DNA of 64,000 nucleotides from Hydrogenophilales bacterium (lineage in GTDB: Bacteria; Pseudomonadota; Gammaproteobacteria; Burkholderiales; Thiobacillaceae), in contig JACPYT010000002.1 of the NCBI GenBank assembly GCA_016195805.1, positions 248,001 to 312,000 of the forward strand. The letters run 5' to 3'. Position 1 is the first letter of the stretch. Every line of letters begins with the position of its first letter. Below the pieces are notes generated by a model. That model was not told the origin of the DNA. It made no database searches and saw nothing but the letters and a program-made list of their open reading frames with translations. Made by a program: the position numbers and the translations under genes. This document shows positions 1-10,532 of this stretch, in pieces.

Positions 1-2303
1 CGGCCAACCAGGCCGGCATCACGATTCCACATTTCTGCTATCACAAGAAGCTTTCCATCGCCGCCAACTGCCGCATGTGCCTGGTGCAGGTGGAGAAGGC
101 GCCGAAGCCGCTGCCCGCGTGCGCCACGCCGGTGACCGACGGCATGAAGGTCTACACGCGTTCGGAATATGCCATCAACGCCCAGAAAAGCGTGATGGAA
201 TTTCTCCTCATCAACCATCCGCTCGATTGCCCGATCTGCGACCAGGGGGGCGAATGCGCGCTGCAGGATCTGGCCGTCGGCTATGGCGGCTCGGCCTCGC
301 GCTACCAGGAAGTCAAGCGGGTGGTGCGCGACAAGAACCTCGGCCCGCTGATCGCCACCGACATGACGCGCTGCATCCATTGCAGCCGCTGCGTGCGCTT
401 CGGCCAGGAAATCGCCGGCGTGATGGAACTCGGCATGCCCGGGCGCGGCGAGCATACCGAGGTGATGCCGTTCCTGGAGAGCCAGGTGGCATCCGAACTG
501 TCGGGCAACGTCATCGATCTGTGCCCGGTCGGCGCGTTGACCAGCAAACCCTTCCGCTATACCGCCCGTGCTTGGGAGCTGTCACGCCGCCCGTCGATCA
601 GCCCGCACGACAGCCTCGGCTCCAACCTTGAAGTCCACGTCAAGGACAACAAGGTGATGCGCGTGCTGCCGCGCGAGAACGAGGACGTCAACGAGTGCTG
701 GCTGGCCGACCGCGACCGCTTCTCCTACGAAGGCCTCAACACGGCCGAGCGCCTGTCCCAGCCGATGGTCAAGCACAACGGCCAGTGGGTGGAAACCACC
801 TGGCAGATGGCGCTCGAATTTGTCGCGGACAGACTGAAAGCGATTCCAGCCGAGCGGATCGGCGCGCTGTCGACGCCGTATCGCCCGGCGGAAGAGTTGT
901 TCCTACTGCAGAAGCTGATGCGCGGCATGGGCAGCGGCAACATCGACCACCGTCTGCGGCAGTCCGACTTCTCGCTCGACGACAAGGCGCACGGCGGCTT
1001 CTGGCTCGGCATGCCGGTGACCTACATGTCGCGCCTCAACCGCATGCTGGTAGTGGGTTCCAACCTGCGCAAGGACCACCCGCTGATGGCGCACCGTATC
1101 CGCGAGTCGGTGCGCTGGTATGGCCAGCTCAACCTGATCAATGCGCACGAGGACGAATTCCTCGGCAAGGTGCACGCCAAGCGCATCGTCGCGCCGTCGC
1201 AGCTCGCCAGTGCACTGGCGGGCGTGTGCCGTGCGCTGGCCGAACTGAAAAACCTGCCGGTGCCGGACATCGCTGCGCACGGCATCGTCGACGACACCGC
1301 ACGCAGGATGGCCGAGAGTATTGCGGGCGGCGGCCAAGGCCCGATAGAGGGCGCGCGCGCGGTGTTCCTCGGCAACATGGCGCAGCATCACCCCAGCTAT
1401 TCGCAGATTCACGCGTTGGCGCAGGAGGTGGCACGCCTTTCCGGCGCCAGTTTCGGCGTGCTGGGCGAAGCGGCCAACAGCGTCGGCGCCGTGGCGGTCG
1501 GCGCTGTTCCGGGGCGGGGTCCGCTGGGACAGCCCGCCGTCAAGGGCCTCAATGCGCAGCAGATGCTGGCCGAACCGCTCTCCGCCTATCTGCTGCTGGG
1601 CGTCGAAGCCGAGCTCGATACCCACGATCCGGTGACCGCGATGGCGAGCATCAACGCGGCGGACTTCGTCGTGGTGATGTCGCCCTACAAGGGCAAGTCG
1701 CTCGACTATGCCGATGTGCTGCTGCCGATCGCGCCGTGGACCGAAACCTCGGGCACTTTCATCAATACCGAGGGGCGCGTGCAGAGTTTCAGCGCGGTGG
1801 TGAAGCCGCTTGGCGAAACGCGTCCGGCCTGGAAAGTATTGCGCGTGCTGGGCAATCTGCTGGGGCTGGCGGGGTTCGACCACAACGATTCCAAGGAAGT
1901 GTTACGCGACGCGCTGGGCGACACGCCCATCGGAACGGTGCAGGCTTTCCTCACCAATGAAGTCAGCGGCGTGCGGGTGGTACCGCCCCAGGCTGGCGGC
2001 GGACTCGAACGCGTCGCCGAGGTGCCGATCTACCAGACCGACGCCGTGGTGCGCCGTTCGCCCTCACTGCAGATGACGTTGGACGCGGCGCTGCCGGTGG
2101 CGCGCATGCACAGTCGGCTGATCGAGAAGCTCGGGCTGCAGGAAAACGGCCGCGTCTCGGTTCGCCAGACGGCGAGTGCGCTGACCCTGAAGGTCCAGCG
2201 TGATGATTTTCTGCCCGACAACTGCGTGCGTGTCCCCAGCGGCCATCCGCTGACGGCCGGCCTGGGCCCGATGTTCGGGCCGATCACGGCGGAGCCGGTC
2301 TGA
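1..2303 (+). CDS. nuoG: NADH-quinone oxidoreductase subunit G (5' truncated)
   Basis: This is the large iron-sulfur subunit of the complex I peripheral arm, which carries electrons from NADH towards quinone. The frame is open from base 3, upstream of the first ATG at 75, and reads [16 protein letters not shown], which is the normal NuoG N-terminal [2Fe-2S] region; the true start therefore lies outside the window. Further cluster ligands are visible: [18 protein letters not shown] (a His plus three Cys) and CIHCSRC with the later DLCPVGA. A molybdopterin-oxidoreductase-like domain follows from about residue 200. The stop codon overlaps the nuoH start by one base (TGATG), so the two are probably translationally coupled. 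Identification is very secure. Confidence 0.97.
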   Translation, partial: ANQAGITIPHFCYHKKLSIAANCRMCLVQVEKAPKPLPACATPVTDGMKVYTRSEYAINAQKSVMEFLLINHPLDCPICDQGGECALQDLAVGYGGSASRYQEVKRVVRDKNLGPLIATDMTRCIHCSRCVRFGQEIAGVMELGMPGRGEHTEVMPFLESQVASELSGNVIDLCPVGALTSKPFRYTARAWELSRRPSISPHDSLGSNLEVHVKDNKVMRVLPRENEDVNECWLADRDRFSYEGLNTAERLSQPMVKHNGQWVETTWQMALEFVADRLKAIPAERIGALSTPYRPAEELFLLQKLMRGMGSGNIDHRLRQSDFSLDDKAHGGFWLGMPVTYMSRLNRMLVVGSNLRKDHPLMAHRIRESVRWYGQLNLINAHEDEFLGKVHAKRIVAPSQLASALAGVCRALAELKNLPVPDIAAHGIVDDTARRMAESIAGGGQGPIEGARAVFLGNMAQHHPSYSQIHALAQEVARLSGASFGVLGEAANSVGAVAVGAVPGRGPLGQPAVKGLNAQQMLAEPLSAYLLLGVEAELDTHDPVTAMASINAADFVVVMSPYKGKSLDYADVLLPIAPWTETSGTFINTEGRVQSFSAVVKPLGETRPAWKVLRVLGNLLGLAGFDHNDSKEVLRDALGDTPIGTVQAFLTNEVSGVRVVPPQAGGGLERVAEVPIYQTDAVVRRSPSLQMTLDAALPVARMHSRLIEKLGLQENGRVSVRQTASALTLKVQRDDFLPDNCVRVPSGHPLTAGLGPMFGPITAEPV

Positions 2304-3319
2304 TGGAGAATGCAGGCATGGACTGGACCGCCATTCAAGCCGTCGTCTGGACGCTGATCAAGATTCTCGCGCTGGTGGTGCCGCTGATGCTCGGCGTGGC
2401 CTACCTCACCTACGCGGAACGGAAAATCATCGGCTGGATGCAGGTGCGCATCGGCCCCAACCGTGTCGGTTTCCAGGGACTGCTGCAGCCGATCGCCGAC
2501 GCGGTGAAGCTGCTGATGAAGGAAATCATCATCCCGTCGGGCGCAAGCCGTGGGCTGTTCATCCTCGGACCCATCCTCGCCATCGCCCCGGCGCTGGCGG
2601 CGTGGGCGGTGATTCCGTTCACCGACAGTCTCGTGCTGGCCAACATCAACGCCGGTCTGCTCTATGTGATGGCGATCACCTCGATGGGGGTCTACGGCGT
2701 CATCATCGCTGGGTGGGCCTCCAACTCCAAGTACGCCTTTCTCGGCGCCATGCGCTCGGCGGCGCAGATCGTGTCGTATGAAATCGCCATGGGCTTCGCG
2801 CTGGTCGGCGTGCTGATGGCGGCGCAGTCGCTCAACCTCACCGACATTGTGCATGGCCAGGCGGGCGGGCTGCATCACTGGTATATCTGGCCGCTGTTCC
2901 CATTGTTCATCGTGTACCTGATCGCCGGTGTGGCCGAAACCAACCGTGCGCCGTTCGACGTCGCCGAAGGCGAATCCGAGATCGTCGCCGGTTTCCATGT
3001 GGAATATTCCGGCATGGCATTCGCCGTGTTCTTCCTCGCCGAATACGCCAACATGATCCTGGTCGCCGCGCTGACCACGCTGATGTTCCTCGGCGGCTGG
3101 CTGTCACCGGTGACCTTCCTGCCGGACGGCATCGTCTGGTGGCTGCTCAAGACCGGTTTCGTCCTGTTCCTGTTCCTGTGGTTCCGTGCCACCTTCCCGC
3201 GCTATCGCTACGACCAGATCATGCGTCTGGGCTGGAAGGTGTTCATTCCCATCACCCTCGTCTGGATCGTCGTCGTCGGCGGCATGATGCAGACGCCGTA
3301 TGGGTATCTTTTCCACTGA
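2303..3319 (+). CDS. nuoH: NADH-quinone oxidoreductase subunit H
   Basis: This is the membrane subunit at the junction of the peripheral and membrane arms of complex I, forming part of the quinone-binding chamber. The 338-residue product has about eight hydrophobic segments and the family signature [18 protein letters not shown] near the N-terminus, followed by a conserved acidic loop ([20 protein letters not shown]) that faces the quinone site in characterised homologues. The start overlaps the nuoG stop by one base. Length matches the family. Confidence 0.97.
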   Translation: MENAGMDWTAIQAVVWTLIKILALVVPLMLGVAYLTYAERKIIGWMQVRIGPNRVGFQGLLQPIADAVKLLMKEIIIPSGASRGLFILGPILAIAPALAAWAVIPFTDSLVLANINAGLLYVMAITSMGVYGVIIAGWASNSKYAFLGAMRSAAQIVSYEIAMGFALVGVLMAAQSLNLTDIVHGQAGGLHHWYIWPLFPLFIVYLIAGVAETNRAPFDVAEGESEIVAGFHVEYSGMAFAVFFLAEYANMILVAALTTLMFLGGWLSPVTFLPDGIVWWLLKTGFVLFLFLWFRATFPRYRYDQIMRLGWKVFIPITLVWIVVVGGMMQTPYGYLFH

Positions 3320-3326
3320 GCGCGCC

Positions 3327-3815
3327 ATGAAACGGATCACGAATTTCTTCGGCAGCTTGCTCCTGATCGAACTGCTGCGCGGCATGATGCTCACCGGGCG
3401 CCATCTGTTCGCGCGCAAGATCACGGTGCAGTTTCCGGAAGAGAAAACCCCGCAAAGCCCGCGCTTCCGCGGCCTGCATGCGCTGCGCCGCTACCCCAAC
3501 GGCGAGGAGCGCTGCATCGCCTGCAAGCTGTGCGAAGCGGTCTGCCCGGCGCTGGCGATCACAATCGAATCGGAGAAACGCGTCGACGGCACCCGCCGCA
3601 CCACGCGTTACGACATCGATCTGACTAAATGCATCTTCTGCGGCTTCTGCGAGGAGTCCTGCCCGGTCGATTCCATCGTCGAAACCCGCATCCTCGAATA
3701 CCACGGCGAAAAACGCGGCGACCTCTACTACACCAAGCCCATGCTGCTCGCGATCGGCGACCAATACGAAGAGCAGATCGCACGCGACCGCGCTGACGAC
3801 GCCAAGTACCGCTGA
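3327..3815 (+). CDS. nuoI: NADH-quinone oxidoreductase subunit I
   Basis: This is the two-[4Fe-4S] ferredoxin-like subunit that passes electrons to the terminal cluster of complex I. Both cluster motifs are present, [12 protein letters not shown] and [13 protein letters not shown] chose the ATG at 3327 (MKRITNFFG, 162 residues), the usual length in Betaproteobacteria. The ORF-track start at 3300 would add nine residues overlapping the nuoH end. The gene lies 7 bp after nuoH and 9 bp before nuoJ. Confidence 0.95.
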   Translation: MKRITNFFGSLLLIELLRGMMLTGRHLFARKITVQFPEEKTPQSPRFRGLHALRRYPNGEERCIACKLCEAVCPALAITIESEKRVDGTRRTTRYDIDLTKCIFCGFCEESCPVDSIVETRILEYHGEKRGDLYYTKPMLLAIGDQYEEQIARDRADDAKYR

Positions 3816-3824
3816 AACCAGACA

Positions 3825-4451
3825 ATGACCTATACGACCGCGATTTTCTATTTCTTCGCCGCCATCCTGGTGTTTGCCGGACTGCGCGTCATCACCGCAC
3901 GTAATCCGGTCCACGCGGCGCTGTACCTGGTGCTGGCGTTCTTCACCGCGGCCGGGCTGTGGATGCTGCTGGAAGCCGAGTTCCTCGCCATCACCCTGGT
4001 GCTCGTCTACGTGGGAGCGGTGATGGTGCTGTTCCTGTTCGTGGTGATGATGCTCGACATCAACCTGGAAAAGCTGCGCGAGGGCTTCTGGGATTATCTG
4101 CCGTTGGCAGGCTTCGTCGCGGTGCTGCTGGTGATCGAGATGGCACTGATACTCGGCAGCCGCCACTTCGGCCTCGAGGTGATGGGGGCGCCCGCGCCGC
4201 ACGCCGCCGATTACAGCAACACCAAGGAACTCGGGCGGGTGCTGTATACCGAGTACGTCTATGCGTTCGAACTCGCGGCGGTGATACTGCTGGTGGCGAT
4301 CGTCGCCGCCATCGCGCTGACGCTGCGCCGGCGCAAGGACAGCAAGTACATCGATCCTGCCGAGCAGGTGAAGGTCAGGCGCAACGACCGCCTGCGCATC
4401 GTGAAAATGCAATCGACCCCGAAGCCCGGGACAGGGGAGGGCGGCGCGTGA
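3825..4451 (+). CDS. nuoJ: NADH-quinone oxidoreductase subunit J
   Basis: This is a membrane-arm subunit of complex I with five predicted transmembrane helices in 208 residues. The segment [23 protein letters not shown] is the conserved third-helix region, whose pi-bulge takes part in coupling in structurally known enzymes. The C-terminus is a polar, basic cytoplasmic tail. The stop overlaps the GTG start of nuoK, in keeping with operon coupling. Confidence 0.96.
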   Translation: MTYTTAIFYFFAAILVFAGLRVITARNPVHAALYLVLAFFTAAGLWMLLEAEFLAITLVLVYVGAVMVLFLFVVMMLDINLEKLREGFWDYLPLAGFVAVLLVIEMALILGSRHFGLEVMGAPAPHAADYSNTKELGRVLYTEYVYAFELAAVILLVAIVAAIALTLRRRKDSKYIDPAEQVKVRRNDRLRIVKMQSTPKPGTGEGGA

Positions 4452-4753
4452 TTTCTCTATCGCATTACCTGGTGCTGGGCGGTATCCTGTTCGCCATCAG
4501 CGTGCTGGGCATCTTCCTCAACCGCAAGAACGTGATCATCCTCCTGATGGCGATCGAGCTGATGCTGCTCGCGGTGAACATGAACTTCATCGCGTTTTCG
4601 CATTACCTCGGCGACATCCACGGCCAGATCTTCGTCTTCTTCATCCTCACCGTCGCCGCAGCCGAATCGGCTATCGGCCTGGCGATCCTGGTGGTGCTGT
4701 TCCGCAACCTGCACACGATCAACGTCGATGACCTCGACCACCTGAAAGGCTGA
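4448..4753 (+). CDS. nuoK: NADH-quinone oxidoreductase subunit K
   Basis: This is the small three-helix membrane subunit of complex I (101 residues), related to MrpC antiporter subunits. It starts at GTG 4448, overlapping the nuoJ stop by four bases (GTGA). The ORF track shows it only as the tail of a longer frame beginning at 3959. Conserved membrane glutamates sit in [13 protein letters not shown] and in [13 protein letters not shown]. It ends by overlapping the first base of nuoL. Confidence 0.95.
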   Translation: MISLSHYLVLGGILFAISVLGIFLNRKNVIILLMAIELMLLAVNMNFIAFSHYLGDIHGQIFVFFILTVAAAESAIGLAILVVLFRNLHTINVDDLDHLKG

Positions 4754-6789
4754 TGCGCGTGGACATGCAGACGCTCTATCTCGTCGTGCCGCTGGCGCCG
4801 CTGTTCGGCGCGATCGTCGCCGGCCTGTTCGGCCGGCTGGTGGGCCGCACCGGCGCCCATGTCGTCACCATTGCCGGGGTGGCCGTCTCGTTCATTGCGT
4901 CGGTGTTGGTGTTCCAGGACGTGCTCGCCGGTCACACCTTCAACGGCACCGTCTACACGTGGATGACGCTGGGCGACCTGCACTTCGAGGTGGGTTTCCT
5001 GGTCGATGCGCTGACGGCGATGATGATGCTGGTCGTCACCTTCGTCTCGCTGATGGTGCACGTCTACACCATCGGCTACATGCACGACGACCCGGGCTAC
5101 CAGCGTTTCTTCAGCTACATCTCGCTGTTCACCTTCTCGATGCTGATGCTGGTGATGAGCAACAACTTCCTGCAGCTGTTCTTCGGCTGGGAAGCTGTGG
5201 GTCTGGTGTCCTACCTGCTGATCGGCTTCTGGTACACGAAAGAGACGGCGATCTACGCCAACCTCAAGGCCTTCCTGGTCAACCGGGTGGGCGATTTCGG
5301 CTTCATTCTCGGCATCGGCCTGGTGCTGGCGCATTTCGGCTCGCTCGATTACGCCACGGTGTTCGCCAAGGCACCGTCGCTCGCCCGCGAAACCATCACG
5401 CTGTGGCCGGGCGCGCCGTGGATGCTGATGAGCGTCATCGGCATCCTGCTGTTCATCGGCGCCATGGGCAAATCGGCGCAGTTCCCGCTGCACGTCTGGC
5501 TGCCCGACTCGATGGAAGGCCCGACGCCGATTTCCGCGCTGATCCACGCGGCAACCATGGTGACCGCCGGTATCTTCATGGTGGCGCGCATGTCGCCGCT
5601 GTATGAACTGTCCGACACGGCGCTCAGCTTCATCATGGTGATCGGCGCCATCACCGCGCTGTTCATGGGCTTCCTCGGCATGGTGCAGAACGACATCAAG
5701 CGGGTGGTAGCGTATTCGACCCTGTCCCAGCTCGGCTACATGACGGTCGCGCTCGGCGCTTCGGCCTATTCGGTCGCGGTGTTCCACCTGATGACGCATG
5801 CCTTCTTCAAGGCGTTGCTGTTTCTCGCTGCCGGTTCGGTCATCATCGCCATGCATCACAACCAGGACATCCGCTACATGGGCGGCCTGAAGAAATACAT
5901 GCCGATCACCTGGGTGACCTCGCTGATCGGCTCGCTGGCGCTGATCGGCACGCCTTTCCTGTCCGGCTTCTATTCCAAGGAAAGCATCATCGAGGCGGCC
6001 AAGATCTCGCACCTGCCAGGCGCCGGCTTCGCCTATTTCGCCGTGCTGGCGGGTGTGTTCGTCACCGCCTTCTATTCTTTCCGCATGTACTTCCTGGTGT
6101 TCCATGGCAAGGAGCGTTTCCATCAGGGGCACGGCCATGGCAACGAGCCCGACGCGCATCATGGACACGACGGCGCCGGGCATGATGGGGCGCATGGCCA
6201 AGATCATGGCGGACAGCCGCACGAAACGCCGTGGGTGGTTACCGGTCCCTTGCTCGCGCTGGCGCTGCCCTCGCTGGCGATCGGCTACATGACCATCGAA
6301 CCGATGCTGTTCGGCGACTTTTTCGGCCGCGCGATCTACGTGGCCGACCGCCATCCGGTGATGCACGAGCTGGATCAGGAGTTTCACGGCGCGATGGAAA
6401 TGGGGTTGCACGCGCTGACGACACTGCCGTTCTGGCTGGCGGCGGCGGGCGTGGGGCTGGCGGCATTTTTCTACCTCAAGCGCCCGGATATTCCGGCGGC
6501 GATTGCAAGGCGTTTCAAATTCCTGCACCAGATGCTGCTCAACAAATACTGGTTCGACGAGCTCTACAGCTGGGTGTTTGCCCAGGGCGCGCTCGCGCTC
6601 GGTGGCGGCCTGTGGCGGCGCGGCGACCAGAACGTCATCGACGGCTTTTTCGTCAACGGTTCGGCGCACCTGGTCGAACGTTTCTCGCGCCTGGTCAAGG
6701 CCTTTCAGTCGGGCTACATCTACCACTACGCCTTCGCCATGCTGATCGGGGTATTCGCCCTGGTGACCTGGTTTGCGCGCTTGAACTGA
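4753..6789 (+). CDS. nuoL: NADH-quinone oxidoreductase subunit L
   Basis: This is the distal antiporter-like proton-pumping subunit of complex I. The 678-residue product contains the conserved antiporter core (for example FFGWEAVGLVSYLLIGFWY and the Lys/His-bearing MGKSAQFPLHVWLPDSMEGPTPISALIHAATMV) and a long C-terminal extension that forms the lateral helix in known structures. An insert around residues 456-493 is very rich in histidine, glycine and aspartate, just before the final helices. An internal ATG at 4765 is an alternative start. nuoM begins 3 bp downstream. Confidence 0.96.
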   Translation: MRVDMQTLYLVVPLAPLFGAIVAGLFGRLVGRTGAHVVTIAGVAVSFIASVLVFQDVLAGHTFNGTVYTWMTLGDLHFEVGFLVDALTAMMMLVVTFVSLMVHVYTIGYMHDDPGYQRFFSYISLFTFSMLMLVMSNNFLQLFFGWEAVGLVSYLLIGFWYTKETAIYANLKAFLVNRVGDFGFILGIGLVLAHFGSLDYATVFAKAPSLARETITLWPGAPWMLMSVIGILLFIGAMGKSAQFPLHVWLPDSMEGPTPISALIHAATMVTAGIFMVARMSPLYELSDTALSFIMVIGAITALFMGFLGMVQNDIKRVVAYSTLSQLGYMTVALGASAYSVAVFHLMTHAFFKALLFLAAGSVIIAMHHNQDIRYMGGLKKYMPITWVTSLIGSLALIGTPFLSGFYSKESIIEAAKISHLPGAGFAYFAVLAGVFVTAFYSFRMYFLVFHGKERFHQGHGHGNEPDAHHGHDGAGHDGAHGQDHGGQPHETPWVVTGPLLALALPSLAIGYMTIEPMLFGDFFGRAIYVADRHPVMHELDQEFHGAMEMGLHALTTLPFWLAAAGVGLAAFFYLKRPDIPAAIARRFKFLHQMLLNKYWFDELYSWVFAQGALALGGGLWRRGDQNVIDGFFVNGSAHLVERFSRLVKAFQSGYIYHYAFAMLIGVFALVTWFARLN

Positions 6790-6792
6790 GCC

Positions 6793-8274
6793 ATGCTGAA
6801 CAACCTCCTTTCCCTCGTCATCTGGGTTCCGATTCTGGCCGGCGTGATCGTGCTCGCCACCGGCTCCGACCGCAACGCGGCGCTTGCCCGCTGGCTGGCG
6901 CTGGCTGGTGCGCTGCTGGGACTGATCGTCGCGATTCCGCTGGCCACCGGCTTCGACACCGCCACCTCGGCGATGCAGTTCGTCGAAAAGGCGGCGTGGA
7001 TACCGGCGTTCAACGTTCATTACCACCTCGGCGTCGACGGCATCTCCATGCCGCTGATCCTATTGAACAGCTTCATCACCGTGCTGGTGGTCATCGCCGG
7101 CTGGCAGGTAATCCAGGACAAGGTTGCGCAGTACATGGCGGCCTTCCTCATCATGTCCGGCCTCATCAACGGCGTGTTTGCGGCGCTCGATGGCATCCTG
7201 TTCTATGTCTTCTTTGAGGGCATGCTGATCCCGTTGTACCTGATCGTCGGCGTGTGGGGCGGGCCGAACCGGGTGTATGCCGCGTTCAAGTTCTTCCTCT
7301 ACACCCTGCTCGGCTCGCTGCTGATGCTGGTGTCGATGATCTATCTCTACTTCCAGTCGGGCGGCAGCTTCGACATCCAGACCTGGCATACCACCGCGCT
7401 CGGGATGACTGCGCAGACGCTGATGTTCTTCGCCTTCCTGCTGGCATTCGGGGTCAAGGTGCCGATGTGGCCGGTGCACACCTGGCTGCCCGACGCCCAC
7501 GTCGAGGCGCCGACCGGCGGCTCGGTGGTGCTGGCGGCGATCACGCTCAAGGTCGGCGCCTACGGCTTCCTGCGCTTCATCCTGCCGATCGTGCCGGATG
7601 CCAGCCACGAACTGGCCTGGTTCGTCATCCTGCTGTCGCTGACCGCAGTGGCGTACATCGGCCTCGTCGCGCTGGTACAGGCCGACATGAAAAAGCTCAT
7701 CGCCTATTCGTCGATCGCGCACATGGGCTTCGTCACCCTCGGCTTCTTCCTGTTCAACCCGCTCGGCGCCGAAGGCGGACTGGTACAGATGATCTCGCAC
7801 GGCTTCGTCTCGGCCGCGCTGTTCCTCTGCATCGGCGTCATGTATGACCGCCTGCATTCGCGCCAGATCAAGGACTACGGCGGCCTGGTGAACAAGATGC
7901 CGGTGTTCGCCGCCTTCTTCATGCTGTTTGCCATGGCGAATGCCGGATTGCCGGCGACCAGCGGCTTCGTCGGCGAATTCATGGTCATCATGGCGGCAAC
8001 CCAGGTCAATTTCTGGTTTGCCTTCGTCGCCGCCACCACGCTGATCCTCGGTGCGGCCTACACGTTGTGGATGTACAAGCGCGTCGTGTTCGGCGCGGTC
8101 AGCAACCCGCACGTCGAGGAGATGCGCGACATTAGCCTGCGCGAGATCCTGCTGCTCGGCGTCCTCGCCGTCTGTGTGCTGGTCATGGGGCTGTATCCCA
8201 AGCCGTTCACCGATGTGATGCACGCGTCGATGGTCGACCTGTTGGCGCACGTCGCCCAAAGCAAACTGCCTTAA
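6793..8274 (+). CDS. nuoM: NADH-quinone oxidoreductase subunit M
   Basis: This is the second antiporter-like proton-translocating subunit of the complex I membrane arm, 493 residues with about 14 hydrophobic helices. Diagnostic stretches are FFEGMLIPLYLIVGVWGG, carrying the conserved helix-5 glutamate, and VPMWPVHTWLPDAHVEAPTGGS. Spacing to both neighbours is short, consistent with one transcript. Confidence 0.96.
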   Translation: MLNNLLSLVIWVPILAGVIVLATGSDRNAALARWLALAGALLGLIVAIPLATGFDTATSAMQFVEKAAWIPAFNVHYHLGVDGISMPLILLNSFITVLVVIAGWQVIQDKVAQYMAAFLIMSGLINGVFAALDGILFYVFFEGMLIPLYLIVGVWGGPNRVYAAFKFFLYTLLGSLLMLVSMIYLYFQSGGSFDIQTWHTTALGMTAQTLMFFAFLLAFGVKVPMWPVHTWLPDAHVEAPTGGSVVLAAITLKVGAYGFLRFILPIVPDASHELAWFVILLSLTAVAYIGLVALVQADMKKLIAYSSIAHMGFVTLGFFLFNPLGAEGGLVQMISHGFVSAALFLCIGVMYDRLHSRQIKDYGGLVNKMPVFAAFFMLFAMANAGLPATSGFVGEFMVIMAATQVNFWFAFVAATTLILGAAYTLWMYKRVVFGAVSNPHVEEMRDISLREILLLGVLAVCVLVMGLYPKPFTDVMHASMVDLLAHVAQSKLP

Positions 8275-8283
8275 GGTTCCAGG

Positions 8284-9729
8284 ATGAGACACGCCATCAT
8301 GCAGTTCGCGCCTGTTTTCCCCGAGATGTTCGTGCTTGCCATGGTCTCGCTGATCTTGGTGATCGACGCCGCGGTCGACGACGGCAAGCGCTATCTGGCC
8401 TATGCACTCTCGTTCGTCACGCTGGCCGGCGCGGCATTCCTGACTCTGCACGACTTCTCCACCCTGCCGGTGCTGGCGCTGGGCGGGCTGTTCATCGGTG
8501 ACCCGCTGTCCGACGTGCTGAAGCTGTTTCTCTATCTGACGGTGGCGGTGGTGCTGGTGTATTCGCGCGACTATCTGCGTGTACGCGGGCTCTACAAGGG
8601 CGAGTTCTTCGTGCTGGCGCTGTTCGCGCTGCTGGGGATGATGGTGATGGTGTCGGCCAGCCATTTCCTCACGCTGTACCTCGGCCTCGAACTGCTGTCG
8701 CTGTCGCTGTATGCCATGGTGGCGCTGCAGCGCGACTCCAGCGTGGCAACCGAGGCAGCGATGAAATACTTCGTGCTGGGCGCACTGGCATCGGGTATGC
8801 TGCTCTACGGCATGTCGATGGTGTACGGCGTCACCGGTTCGCTTTCACTCGGCGACATGGCCATTGCCCTGCAGGACGGTACCGACCTGCGCATCCCGCT
8901 GGTGTTCGGCATCGTCTTCATCGTCGCCGGCCTCGCGTTCAAGCTTGGCGCGGTGCCGTTCCACATGTGGGTGCCCGACGTCTATCACGGCGCACCGACC
9001 GCGATGACGCTGTTCATCGGCTCCGCCCCCAAGATCGCCGCATTTGCCTTCGTGATCCGCATCCTGGGGCAGGGGCTGGAATCTCAGGTGGGCGACTGGC
9101 GCGAGATGCTGGTGATCCTGGCCGTGCTGTCGATGGCGCTCGGCAACGTCGCCGCCATCGCGCAAACGAACCTCAAGCGCATGTTCGCCTACTCGACCAT
9201 CTCGCACATGGGCTTCATGCTGCTGGGTATCCTGGCCGGCTCGCAGAACGGCTACGGCAGCGCGATGTTCTATGTGCTGGTATATGCGCTGATGAGTCTG
9301 GGCGGATTCGGCATGATTCTGCTATTGTCGCGGGCCGGATTCGAAGCCGACCAGCTGGACGACTTCAAGGGCCTGAACCGCCGCAGCCCGTGGCTGGCTT
9401 TCCTGATGCTGCTGCTGATGTTCTCGATGGCCGGCGTGCCGCCTACGGTGGGGTTCTATGCCAAACTGTCGGTACTGCAGGCGGTGGTCGAGATCGGCTA
9501 CGTGTGGCTGGCGGTGGCTGCGGTGCTATTCTCGCTGATCGGTGCGTTCTACTATCTGCGGATCGTCAAACTGATGTATTTTGACGCGCCGGTCGACACC
9601 GCACCGATCACCGCCAGCCCCGATGCTCGTGTCGTCATGTCGGTCAACGGGCTTGCGATATTGGCGCTGGGGATCGTGCCGCAGCCGCTGATGGCGGTGT
9701 GCATCCACGCCATCCATGCGTCTTTCTGA
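8284..9729 (+). CDS. nuoN: NADH-quinone oxidoreductase subunit N
   Basis: This is the third antiporter-like subunit of complex I (481 residues), and the last nuo gene of the operon. Recognisable core segments are [17 protein letters not shown] and [19 protein letters not shown]. The start ATG at 8284 is preceded by AAGG/AGG-like sequence; an alternative ATG at 8299 would give [12 protein letters not shown] 70-bp gap containing the hairpin GGAGC-N6-GCTCC separates it from the DUF2818 gene. Confidence 0.95.
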   Translation: MRHAIMQFAPVFPEMFVLAMVSLILVIDAAVDDGKRYLAYALSFVTLAGAAFLTLHDFSTLPVLALGGLFIGDPLSDVLKLFLYLTVAVVLVYSRDYLRVRGLYKGEFFVLALFALLGMMVMVSASHFLTLYLGLELLSLSLYAMVALQRDSSVATEAAMKYFVLGALASGMLLYGMSMVYGVTGSLSLGDMAIALQDGTDLRIPLVFGIVFIVAGLAFKLGAVPFHMWVPDVYHGAPTAMTLFIGSAPKIAAFAFVIRILGQGLESQVGDWREMLVILAVLSMALGNVAAIAQTNLKRMFAYSTISHMGFMLLGILAGSQNGYGSAMFYVLVYALMSLGGFGMILLLSRAGFEADQLDDFKGLNRRSPWLAFLMLLLMFSMAGVPPTVGFYAKLSVLQAVVEIGYVWLAVAAVLFSLIGAFYYLRIVKLMYFDAPVDTAPITASPDARVVMSVNGLAILALGIVPQPLMAVCIHAIHASF

Positions 9730-9799
9730 ACCGGAGTATTTGAACCAAACCGGGCTGGAGCGGGTCTGCTCCGGCGTTACCTAGCTTTTCGGATCCACC

Positions 9800-10102
9800 G
9801 TGAATTTTTCCACTACCCTGTTGCTGATCGTGGCGTTCATCGCTGCCAACCTGCCTTTCCTTGTCGAGCGTATTTTCTTCGTCATCCGGCCCAAAGCCGG
9901 CCCCAAGAACTTCGCCTGGCGGCTGTTGGAACTGGTGATTCTGTTTTTTGCGGTCGGTGGCATTGCGCGCTTGCTGGAGAGCAACCTGGGCGACATCCAG
10001 CATCAGGACTGGGAGTTCTACGCGGTCAACGCCTCACTGTTCGTGGTATTCGCCTATCCGGGCTTCGTCTACCGTTATTTATGGAGACGGCGCGGCGGCT
10101 GA
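9800..10102 (+). CDS. DUF2818 family membrane protein, nuo-associated
   Basis: This is a 100-residue protein beginning at GTG, with three hydrophobic segments and a basic C-terminus (YLWRRRGG). The sequence matches my recollection of the DUF2818 family, which commonly sits directly behind nuoN in Betaproteobacteria. Function is not established; the conserved position suggests an accessory or assembly role for complex I, which is inference. It is co-directional with nuoN and probably in the same transcript. Confidence 0.8.
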   Translation: MNFSTTLLLIVAFIAANLPFLVERIFFVIRPKAGPKNFAWRLLELVILFFAVGGIARLLESNLGDIQHQDWEFYAVNASLFVVFAYPGFVYRYLWRRRGG

Positions 10103-10338
10103 GGTGAGACCACCACGAAATCCGAGGTACTTTGCCTGCCGTATCCGAGGATTTGTTCGGACCAATCGCAGCGAACGGTTATGCGCCCGCCGGAAGGATG
10201 AATCTAGTGACTAATCTGTCGGTCTTTTTTACATGGACGCAGAAAATAACTTTATTCTAATGTAATGCAATATCGGTACTTGACACCTAAGTGCTTGATC
10301 GTAAATCGCAAGAAAACGCAGGAACAAAGTCCAGCGTT

Positions 10339-10355
10339 TTGGCACATGTATTGCT
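10339..10355 (+). promoter_or_regulatory. sigma-54 (RpoN) promoter candidate
   Basis: The sequence TTGGCACATGTATTGCT has the invariant GG (10341-10342) and GC (10353-10354) exactly 10 bp apart. It agrees almost completely with the RpoN consensus TTGGCAC-N5-TTGC. Transcription would start near 10366, about 200 nt upstream of the PEP-CTERM coding start. From published work on Zoogloea-type bacteria as I recall it, PEP-CTERM genes are often controlled by RpoN and the PrsK/PrsR two-component pair, which fits this position. Confidence 0.75.
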
Positions 10356-10424
10356 TCTTTTCTGTGAGTTTTGCGGAATAGGCAAACTACCTCCGTACAA
10401 GACTCTACCAGGCCATTAAGAGCC

Positions 10425-10441
10425 CACTCACTTCGTGAGTG
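10425..10441 (+). repeat. 7-bp-stem hairpin in the leader
   Basis: CACTCAC-TTC-GTGAGTG is a perfect inverted repeat with a 3-nt loop. It lies about 60 nt into the transcript predicted from the sigma-54 promoter. No T-run follows, so it is not an intrinsic terminator; it may structure the leader. Confidence 0.5.
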
Positions 10442-10518
10442 AACGAACCAATAAAAGTACATAACAAGATCAGCGCGTGACGTGTCAGAGCATCAAGTTG
10501 ATGGGCTTTGCCGCTGTC

Positions 10519-10532
10519 AACACGCGCGTGTT
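10519..10532. promoter_or_regulatory. perfect 14-bp palindrome, operator-like
   Basis: AACACGCGCGTGTT is fully self-complementary and ends 36 bp before the GTG start of the PEP-CTERM gene. It could be a dimeric regulator site or an RNA hairpin in the leader. No specific regulator can be named from sequence alone. Confidence 0.4.

Noticed and set aside
3300-3326. Upstream ATG for nuoI given by the ORF track
   Set aside because: It overlaps the nuoH end and adds residues not usual in NuoI; ATG 3327 gives the normal family length.
4603-7026. 807-aa minus-strand ORF opposite nuoL/nuoM
   Set aside because: Low-complexity His/Arg/Asp/Gln-rich translation, no motifs, fully antisense to well-recognised nuo genes; a typical GC-rich shadow.
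10280-10308. TTGACA at 10280 as a sigma-70 -35 element
   Set aside because: No acceptable -10 sequence at 16-18 bp spacing; the sigma-54 element nearby is much stronger.
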